Assembly: GCA_937918935.1 (NCBI GenBank)
Contig: CAKZSI010000003.1
Location: 1 to 45,222 of the forward strand
Direction: 5' to 3'
Source of the DNA: an uncultured Chloroflexales bacterium
Lineage (GTDB): Bacteria; Chloroflexota; Chloroflexia; Chloroflexales; Chloroflexaceae
Length of the DNA stretch: 45,222 nt
The notes below the pieces were generated by a model. That model worked only from the letters and a program-made list of their open reading frames with translations, was not told where the DNA came from and ran no database searches. The translations under genes were made by a program, and so were the position numbers. Numbering within the stretch: the stretch's first letter is position 1; the number at the start of each line of letters is the position of its first letter. Below, in pieces: positions 39,391 to 45,222 of this stretch.

Positions 39391-39496
39391 GAGGGAAAGT
39401 TCGGGAGCGTTTTCCCCTCCCGGACCCTCCCTGGCGTAGCTTCGGTTGGGAAGCGGAACGTTGGCGCTCGCCAGTTTATGACAAAGGAGGTCCGCT

Positions 39497-41953
39497 ATGG
39501 CCCGAGCCGAGCCTGTCCCTGATGCCTCCGTCTCCGGAGGGATGCTCCTGCCGCGCGAGGCGAACCTGCCGCCAGTGCCGCTTGAGCATACGACCATTGC
39601 TATCGAGGTGGTCGGCCCGCTGGCTGAAACGCTGATGACTCAGCGCTTTCGCAATGGCCACCACGCGGCCCTCGACGTGCTCTACGTCTTTCCCTTGCCC
39701 TCCGAGGCGGCGGTGAGCGGGCTGGAACTGCGGGTCGGCGCGCGGATGATCCGCGGTATGGTGCAACCTCGCGCCGAGGCGCAGCGCATGTTCCGCGAGG
39801 CCGCTGAGCGCGGCCACGACGCGGCGCTGCTGGCCCAGGAGCGTCCGAACATGCTCAGTCTCGAGGTGGCCAACCTGCAACCGGGTGAGGTGGTGGAGGT
39901 GCGCCTGCGCTACTTCGAGCGTGTGCCCTACGATGATGGCTGGTTCACCCTGGTGGTGCCGACGGTGGTGCTGCCCCGTTACTTGCCAGGGGGTATGCTG
40001 GCCAATCCGAAGGACGGCGCTGTGCCCCTGCTGCCACCCAATGTCGCCGGCCATACCCTGGCCGTCGAGATCAGTCTCGATGTGGGCCGCCTTGCCGAGA
40101 TTGAGGTTCCTGACGACCAGTTTGAGGTGCGCGAGGTGCGCGGGCGCCACCTTGCGACCCTGCGCAACCCCGATGCGGTTCCCGATCGCGACCTGGTGCT
40201 GCGCTACCGCCCGGCAGGCGCCGGCTATCGTGCCGCGACCTTTGTCTTCCGCGAGGCCGGTCATCCCGGCGCGCTGCTGTTGTCGCTGACGCCCGAAGCG
40301 GTTCCCGCGCCCGAGGAGGTGCTGCCCCGCGAGATGCTCTTCGTCTTCGACCGCAGCGGCTCGATGGGGGGCGAGAGCATTGTACAGGCGCGGAACGCCC
40401 TGCGCGCCTGTCTGCGCGCACTTAACCCCGGAGATAGTTTCAATATCTTTCCATTTGACAACTTTGTGGAACGTCTTGCCCCCACGCCCTTGCCCTTCAC
40501 CCAGGCGAACGTTGACGCGGCGGATCGTTTTATTGCCGGCATTCAGGCCCGTGGTGGCACCGAGATCGTCGCCGCCCTGGCCGAGGCGCTGGCCCAGCCG
40601 CGCGATCCGAAACGCCTGCGCGTGGTGGTCTTCCTCACCGATGGGGCGGTGGGCAACGAGAACCTGGTGTTGCGAGAATTGACCGCCCGTCTGGGAGAGG
40701 CGCGCGTGTTCGCCTTTGGCGTGGGGTCGGCGGTGAACCGCTTCCTGCTCGATAAGCTGGCCGAGGTGGGCCGGGGCGTGACCGAGTATATTCTGCCCGG
40801 CGAGCCGATCGAGCCAGGGGTTGAACGCTTCCAGCGCCGCGCCGCCCTGCCGCTGCTGCGCGATCTGCACATCGAGTGGGGCGGGGCCGACGTGAGCGAT
40901 GTGTTGCCTGCCCCTTTGCCCGACCTCTACGCGGGGCAGCCGCTGATCCTCATGGCCCGCTTCAATGCCCCCCACGACCAGCGGGCCCTGCTGACGATCA
41001 AGGCCCGCGCCCCGCGGGGCGGTTTCGCCGAGACGCTCGTGCTCGACCTGCCGGCAGCCACGCCCGACCGCGGCGGGGTCTGGGCCGCACTGCCGAGGCT
41101 CTGGGCACGGGCGCGCATCGCCGTCCTGGAGGATACGGCCCGGCTGGAGCCGCGCCACGCCCCGGCGCTGGAGCAGGAGATCCTGGCCCTGGCCCTGGAG
41201 CATGGACTCCTCTCCAGCCAGACCGCCTTCGTCGCGGTCGAGGCGCCGCCGCCGGATGCCGGGCGCCAGCGCGCCGAGGGGCGGGTGGTGGTTCCGGTAC
41301 ATCTCCCCGCCGGCACGCAGCGCGAGGCCTTTGAAGGTCCGCCGGTGCCCACGCTCCTGGGCGGCGTGATGTACGCGGCCAGCGCCATGCCGACCTTCAG
41401 GGCGTCCTTCGGGCGAGTTCTGGCGCGCGCCGAGAGCCTGGATGAAGTTGTCCCGTCTGTGGCCAAGCCAGCCCGTGGCGCCTCCCCTGCGGCGCCGCCG
41501 GCGGCCCCCACGCCAGTGGAGCGCCGCGATGCGGCCCTGCGCTACCTGGCGCGCACACAGGCGGTCAATGGCAGTTGGGCCGAGGATGAACACGCCACCA
41601 CCCTGGCGGCGCTGGCCTTTGCTCTGGCCGGACATACCGCCCAGGCGGGCGCGTTTCGCCCTCAACTCATCCGCACCGCCCGCTGGCTGGCGGCGCGCGC
41701 CCCCGCTGAGGGCGCCCTGGCCGCCCTGGCCCGCGCCGCGCTGGAGGGTGCGCCGCTGGAAGCGGCCGCCGCAGCCTCCGCGGCGGAGGCGACCCTGCAC
41801 GCCGCGGGGCTGAGCCGGGCCGATGCTATTGCCCTCCAGCGCCTGGGCGGTGACGCCGATGGCGTCCTGGCGCCCCCCGTCGCCGATCCCCTGTGCCCCG
41901 TGGCGACGACGCTGGCCCTCACCGCCGCGCTGGCGATCGTTGTGGTTGATTAG
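39497..41953 (+). CDS. VIT and VWA domain protein
   Basis: An 818-residue protein. A VIT domain (about 25-150) contains [24 protein letters not shown]. The VWA domain (about 278-450) has the metal site DRSGS (285-289) and [13 protein letters not shown] long beta/alpha region follows. The C-terminal ~140 residues hold [19 protein letters not shown], with the QAVNGSW motif and helical pairs like terpenoid-cyclase-type alpha/alpha repeats. No signal peptide or anchor is seen. VIT/VWA proteins resemble inter-alpha-trypsin inhibitor heavy chains; bacterial roles are unclear. AAAGGAGG precedes the ATG. The MoxR gene follows on the same strand after a palindrome. Confidence 0.88.
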   Translation: MARAEPVPDASVSGGMLLPREANLPPVPLEHTTIAIEVVGPLAETLMTQRFRNGHHAALDVLYVFPLPSEAAVSGLELRVGARMIRGMVQPRAEAQRMFREAAERGHDAALLAQERPNMLSLEVANLQPGEVVEVRLRYFERVPYDDGWFTLVVPTVVLPRYLPGGMLANPKDGAVPLLPPNVAGHTLAVEISLDVGRLAEIEVPDDQFEVREVRGRHLATLRNPDAVPDRDLVLRYRPAGAGYRAATFVFREAGHPGALLLSLTPEAVPAPEEVLPREMLFVFDRSGSMGGESIVQARNALRACLRALNPGDSFNIFPFDNFVERLAPTPLPFTQANVDAADRFIAGIQARGGTEIVAALAEALAQPRDPKRLRVVVFLTDGAVGNENLVLRELTARLGEARVFAFGVGSAVNRFLLDKLAEVGRGVTEYILPGEPIEPGVERFQRRAALPLLRDLHIEWGGADVSDVLPAPLPDLYAGQPLILMARFNAPHDQRALLTIKARAPRGGFAETLVLDLPAATPDRGGVWAALPRLWARARIAVLEDTARLEPRHAPALEQEILALALEHGLLSSQTAFVAVEAPPPDAGRQRAEGRVVVPVHLPAGTQREAFEGPPVPTLLGGVMYAASAMPTFRASFGRVLARAESLDEVVPSVAKPARGASPAAPPAAPTPVERRDAALRYLARTQAVNGSWAEDEHATTLAALAFALAGHTAQAGAFRPQLIRTARWLAARAPAEGALAALARAALEGAPLEAAAAASAAEATLHAAGLSRADAIALQRLGGDADGVLAPPVADPLCPVATTLALTAALAIVVVD

Positions 41954-41989
41954 GTGCGGGGAAACCTGGTTTCCCCGCACCCTGGCCGG
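41954..41989 (+). repeat. Palindromic intergenic repeat, family A copy 11
   Basis: GTGCGGGGAAACC-T-GGTTTCCCCGCAC starts at the base after the VIT/VWA stop codon; CCTGGCCGG follows. It can act as a terminator or processing hairpin. Confidence 0.75.
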
Positions 41990-42015
41990 AGTCTGGAAAG
42001 GCGCGGTCCGCCCGG

Positions 42016-42048
42016 GCGGGAGGGTTCGGGCGGGCTGCGCCCTCCCGG
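42016..42048. repeat. GGGAGGG/CCCTCCC hairpin, family B
   Basis: CGGGAGGG and CCCTCCCG arms with a GC-rich loop including GGGCTGCG, in the gap before the MoxR gene. Confidence 0.55.
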
Positions 42049-42135
42049 CGGCCCCTGAATGGCGCCTTCGGGGCAAGCGGGTCGCCCTGTGCCCCGGCCT
42101 GCGGCAGCGTCCTCACTCTAGCGGAGCGAACCTCG

Positions 42136-43083
42136 ATGCACACCCAGGCCCTCGCGGAGCAGATCCGTACCGAAGCGCGCAAGGTGCTGGTTGGTCAGGA
42201 TGAGCCATTTACCCTCTTGCTGGTCGCCCTGCTGGCCGGCGGTCACGTCTTGCTCGAAGGTGCGCCGGGCACCGCCAAGACGCTCATGGCCAAAACGCTG
42301 GCCCTGCTCGTGCAGGCCGAGTTCAAGCGCGTGCAGTTTACCCCCGATCTGATGCCCTCGGACGTGCTGGGCACCCAGGTGTTCGATATGGCGACGGGCC
42401 AGTTCCGGCTGCGGCGCGGGCCGATCTTTACCCAATTGCTCCTGGGTGATGAGATCAACCGCGCCCCGGCCAAGACCCAGAGCGCCCTGCTTGAGGCTAT
42501 GGAGGAGCGTCAGGTGACCATTGAGGGTGAACGGTTGCCCCTGCCCGACCCCTTCTTCGTGGTCGCCACCCAGAACCCCATCGAGTACGAGGGCACCTAT
42601 CCCCTTCCCGAGGCGCAACTTGACCGTTTTCTCTTCAAGGTGCTCCTGGAGTATCCGCCCTCCGAGGTGGAACTGGAGGTCCTGCGGCGTTACCACCACG
42701 GCTTCGACGCTCACCGGTTGGAGGAAGCGGGTTTACACCCGGTGGTTGCGCCCGCCGATCTGCAAGCCTGCCGCGCCGAGATCCGCGAGGTAACCGTCGA
42801 GGAAGGCGTGCTCGGCTACATCGGGCGCATCGCTCAGGAGAGCCGGCGCAGCCCCGACCTGCTGATGGGTGGCTCGACCCGTGCCAGCATCGCCCTGCTG
42901 CTGAGCGCCAAGGCCTACGCTGCCATCCACGGGCGCGCCTTCGTGACTCCCGATGATGTGAAGGCCCTGGTGCGTCCGGTCTACCGCCACCGGATCATGC
43001 TGCGGCCCGAAGCCGAGATCGAGGGATTGACGCCCGATACGGCCCTTGGGCGCGTGCTTGCCCGCGTCGAGGCGCCACGTTGA
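42136..43083 (+). CDS. MoxR-family AAA+ ATPase
   Basis: A 315-residue ATPase. Walker [14 protein letters not shown] (about 37-49), Walker [16 protein letters not shown], sensor 1 [25 protein letters not shown], all in the standard MoxR form (the MRP subfamily sequence pattern). It belongs to a different MoxR branch from the CoxD-like one at 11776. It usually acts with DUF58 and VWA proteins, here encoded at 37958-41953. GGAG lies about nine bases before the ATG. The DUF89 gene starts seven bases after its stop, so the two are co-transcribed. Confidence 0.93.
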   Translation: MHTQALAEQIRTEARKVLVGQDEPFTLLLVALLAGGHVLLEGAPGTAKTLMAKTLALLVQAEFKRVQFTPDLMPSDVLGTQVFDMATGQFRLRRGPIFTQLLLGDEINRAPAKTQSALLEAMEERQVTIEGERLPLPDPFFVVATQNPIEYEGTYPLPEAQLDRFLFKVLLEYPPSEVELEVLRRYHHGFDAHRLEEAGLHPVVAPADLQACRAEIREVTVEEGVLGYIGRIAQESRRSPDLLMGGSTRASIALLLSAKAYAAIHGRAFVTPDDVKALVRPVYRHRIMLRPEAEIEGLTPDTALGRVLARVEAPR

Positions 43084-43090
43084 ACCGCCT

Positions 43091-44260
43091 ATGCGTCAGC
43101 CTGCCCTGCCCCTTCCGCCGCCCCTGCGCGGCGCCGATCCGGACTCGTTCGCCCACGATACGGTGGTGCGCCGTCTGCCCGCCATTGCCGGGCGCGTGCT
43201 CACCGAGAACGATCTCGATCACCAGGCGGCGCGCGCCATCGCGGCCCTGGTCGCCGAGATACCCTCAGCGCCGCTGCGCCCCCTCACCGACCATGCGGCG
43301 CCTGATCTGGCCCTCTGGCAGGGCTACCTGGCGCCTTACGCCGGCCAGGACTGGCTCGCTGTGCCCTGGTTCCTCGCCGAGACGTACTTCTACCGGCGCA
43401 TTCTGGAGGCGATCGGCTACTTTCAGCCCCGCGTCGGCGCCTATGGACGTGACCCTTACGCCCGCCAGAAGCGAATGGGGCTCGAACAAACGTCGCTGGC
43501 CGGGCTGAACGATGAGCCGCTACCCCTCGACGCGGCGCTGCGTGGCGCGCTGTGGGGCAACCAGGCCGACCTGAGCCTCTGGCCCGCGGACACGAGCGAC
43601 AGACCCGGCGGCGCCACTCTGCTGGCGGACGACGGCCCGGCGGTCCTGGCCCATTTCGACACGCTCATCGCTCGCTCCACGACGGTGGATGTCGTGCTCG
43701 ACAATGCCGGGGCCGAACTGGTGCACGACCTGCTCCTGGCTGACGCGCTGCTTGCCCGGGGCCTGCGGGTGCGGCTGCACGTCAAGGCTCACCCGACCTT
43801 CGTCTCCGACGCGACCGTTGGCGACGCCCGCGATACCATAGCCTGGCTGGCGGAGCGGCCCGGCCCCGGCGCCACCGCCGCCAGGCGGCTCATAGCCGCG
43901 CTGGCCACCGGTCGCCTGACGCTGCACGACGACTGGTTCTGGACCTCGCCCCTGGCGGGCTGGGAGATGCCCGAGGCGCTCTTTCACACCCTGGCGACGT
44001 CGGGGTTGCTGATCAGCAAGGGCGACGCAAATTACCGTCGCTGGCTCGGCGATCGCCACTGGTCTGCGGACACCCCCCTGGAAGCCGTCCTGGGCTATGC
44101 CCCGGCCCCACTCCTGCTGCTACGCACCTGCAAATCCGAAGTGGCGATCGGCCTGGATCAGGCGCGCGTCGCGGCGGCAAACGCTCGTGATCCGCAGTGG
44201 ATGACCAGCGGGCGCTGGGGCTTAGTGCAGTTTCTTACAATGGCAACAAGCGGGGTGTAG
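43091..44260 (+). CDS. DUF89/ARMT1-like metal-dependent phosphatase
   Basis: A 389-residue DUF89 protein. The family's metal and phosphate residues are visible: VVLDNAGAELVHD (Asp204, Asn205, Glu209), VKAHPTFVSDAT (Lys232, Asp240) and SKGDANYRRWLGDR. DUF89 proteins are thought to remove damaged sugar phosphates or related metabolites. The N-terminal ~150 residues are the helical cap (YFYRRILEAIGYF). The ATG at 43091 follows the MoxR stop after seven bases. Linkage of a damage-control phosphatase to MoxR and VWA genes is unusual. No signal peptide. Confidence 0.87.
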   Translation: MRQPALPLPPPLRGADPDSFAHDTVVRRLPAIAGRVLTENDLDHQAARAIAALVAEIPSAPLRPLTDHAAPDLALWQGYLAPYAGQDWLAVPWFLAETYFYRRILEAIGYFQPRVGAYGRDPYARQKRMGLEQTSLAGLNDEPLPLDAALRGALWGNQADLSLWPADTSDRPGGATLLADDGPAVLAHFDTLIARSTTVDVVLDNAGAELVHDLLLADALLARGLRVRLHVKAHPTFVSDATVGDARDTIAWLAERPGPGATAARRLIAALATGRLTLHDDWFWTSPLAGWEMPEALFHTLATSGLLISKGDANYRRWLGDRHWSADTPLEAVLGYAPAPLLLLRTCKSEVAIGLDQARVAAANARDPQWMTSGRWGLVQFLTMATSGV

Positions 44261-44317
44261 GGAAAGTCCCCGCACACCGCAGGGTCGTTTGCAGAGATGA
44301 AACCTCCTCCAGAAACC

Positions 44318-44350
44318 TCTTGCCGGCGCGGCGTCGCCGCACCGGCAAGA
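44318..44350. terminator. Hairpin between convergent genes
   Basis: TCTTGCCGG and CCGGCAAGA arms with an inner GCGGC/GCCGC stem, between the DUF89 gene and the binding-protein gene ending at 44412. Confidence 0.65.
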
Positions 44351-44411
44351 GCAGGATTGCCGGGGCTTGTGGCCCCTGCACCCCCCGCCGAGACGAGGTC
44401 TCGTTGCAGGA

Positions 44412-45222
44412 CTATCCCTCCATTGCCTTCAGATCCTCGACAACCGGCCTGGCAGCCTCGGTCAATTCGGCGTTCACCTCGCCAAACACCTTCGCCGTAT
44501 CCTCGCGGTTGACGATGATCCGCTCCAGGCCCTTGCCGATGATCTGGTCGCCGTTGCGCACGAAAACGCGCGCGGCGTCCTGGGCGCGGGTCAGCGGCAG
44601 TTGCTCCACCGCAGTCTTGAAGTTGGGGTTCTCGGTGAAGAAAGCCTGCATCTCCGGCGACTGTTTCGTGCTGATGCGCACTGGCATGTAGCCTGTGTCG
44701 CGCGCCCAGATGCCGGCCTGCTCGGGGTTGGTGGCGAAGGCGATGTACTTCATCGCGGCGAGCTGCTTCTCGGCGGGCGTGTCGGTGGGAATGGCCAGGC
44801 CCGAGCCGCCGGTGCAGCAGCCGAAGCTGGTCTCTTTGGGCAGGAAGCCCACACCGACCTCGAAAGGCGCGTTCTGGGTAATGCCCCGAAGACCGCCGGT
44901 CGAGGCCAGCATGGCGGCCCCGACGCCGCTAATGAAGTCCTTGTTGAGGTCCTGCACCAGGGTGGCCCAGCCAAACTTGTTGGCGGTATCCTGGTAGAAC
45001 TGCCCGGCCCGGAGGGTGTTCGGGTCGGTCATGGTCATGGTGAAGTCCGGCAGCGAGTACTGGCCGCCGTGCTGCCAGGTGACGCCCTGGAACAGCCAGG
45101 CGATGTAGCTGGCCCCGGTGGGGTGCAGGAAAGCGGCGCGGGTCAGTTTATCGCCCTCTTTGACGACCAGCTTCGTCGCCCACTCGCCAAACTCGGCCCA
45201 GGTCTCAGGGGCGCGGTCGGGC
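44412..45222 (-). CDS. Sugar-type ABC solute-binding protein (UgpB-like), partial
   Basis: The C-terminal ~269 residues of an extracellular solute-binding protein of family 1; the N-terminus and signal lie beyond the right edge. The frame is open to the edge. Diagnostic segments are TWAEFGEWATKLV, the GATLLASTGGLRG-type loop (GAAMLASTGGLRGITQN), GGSGLAIPTDTPAEKQLAAMKYIAFATNPEQAGIWARDTGYMPVR, and the closing helix. The pattern is that of glycerol-3-phosphate or sugar binding proteins. CC in SFGCCTGGSGL is unusual for this family. Transport partners would be upstream, outside the window. Confidence 0.88.
   Translation of the reverse strand, partial: PDRAPETWAEFGEWATKLVVKEGDKLTRAAFLHPTGASYIAWLFQGVTWQHGGQYSLPDFTMTMTDPNTLRAGQFYQDTANKFGWATLVQDLNKDFISGVGAAMLASTGGLRGITQNAPFEVGVGFLPKETSFGCCTGGSGLAIPTDTPAEKQLAAMKYIAFATNPEQAGIWARDTGYMPVRISTKQSPEMQAFFTENPNFKTAVEQLPLTRAQDAARVFVRNGDQIIGKGLERIIVNREDTAKVFGEVNAELTEAARPVVEDLKAMEG

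Noticed and set aside
39476-42076. 866-codon open frame opposite the VIT/VWA gene
   Set aside because: Low-complexity Gly/Arg/Gln translation with no domain; the plus-strand gene has a VWA metal site and a good ribosome site.
44224-44411. Possible structured RNA (GGGAAAGTCC resembles part of RNase P RNA)
   Set aside because: Only a short chance similarity; the rest of the RNase P core is absent and the stretch is short.

Overview
This is a high-GC bacterial chromosome window of ordinary gene density with no rRNA or tRNA that I can find. There is no prophage, insertion-sequence transposase, CRISPR array or conjugation gene either. The gene set suggests a member of the Chloroflexota, probably Chloroflexales. 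Pointers are a repeat-bearing L,D-transpeptidase, a doubled ThyX-like protein, DUF368 and DUF2085 membrane proteins, several MoxR/VWA sets, lipoproteins with Thr/Ala/Pro linkers, and short intergenic palindromes and heptamer arrays. This placement is inference from content, not a phylogenetic result.

Layout. 1-818: a glycosyltransferase fragment with apparent frameshifts. 970-4288: a secreted L,D-transpeptidase facing a beta-propeller/SH3 lipoprotein. 4625-8484: a beta-oxidation pair (fadN-fadA order, both on the minus strand). 8872-9081: a 69-residue protein made of two matching 25-residue units. 9176-11446: minus-strand ABC ATPase, Nudix and HAD genes. 11776-14778: a MoxR ATPase and CoxE-like VWA pair, then an Rrf2 regulator. 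14836-18527: minus-strand DUF2085, TlpA-like, zinc-ribbon and DUF368 (polyprenyl-phosphate carrier) genes. 18663-22904: a complete Mn/Zn-type ABC importer (binding protein, ATPase, two permeases), with a DtxR-like operator over its putative promoter. 23419-23664: a small ScdA_N-like protein with a palindromic promoter region. 24142-25773: a two-module ThyX-like protein.

25872-27639: two unrecognised proteins in divergent orientation, each with a readable promoter. 27845-29881: a three-domain fusion (saccharopine-dehydrogenase-like, DinB-like, SCP2), divergent from an amidase (30118-31539). 31591-35623: a GNAT acetyltransferase, RraA, an orphan BMP-family lipoprotein and an M24 peptidase. 35696-37803: a stress-type group (UspA, CBS pair, Cys-rich small protein, MscL) around three ATTGTGA-type half-sites. 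37958-44260: DUF58, VIT/VWA, MoxR and DUF89 genes. 44412-45222: a sugar-type solute-binding protein cut by the window edge.

The most striking non-genic signal is repetition. A palindromic element (arms GGGGAAACC/GGTTTCCCC followed by about CCCTGCC) occurs at least eleven times, always between genes, twice as tandem pairs and several times inside operon gaps. Other families are a GGGAGGGC/GCCCTCCC hairpin, a ~110-bp repeat present twice, two 4x7-bp arrays sharing an AATCT core and a 3x8-bp array. Promoters where readable follow the sigma-70 pattern (TTGACN-N17-TATACT or an extended TGN-TATAAT). Two genes may give leaderless mRNAs.
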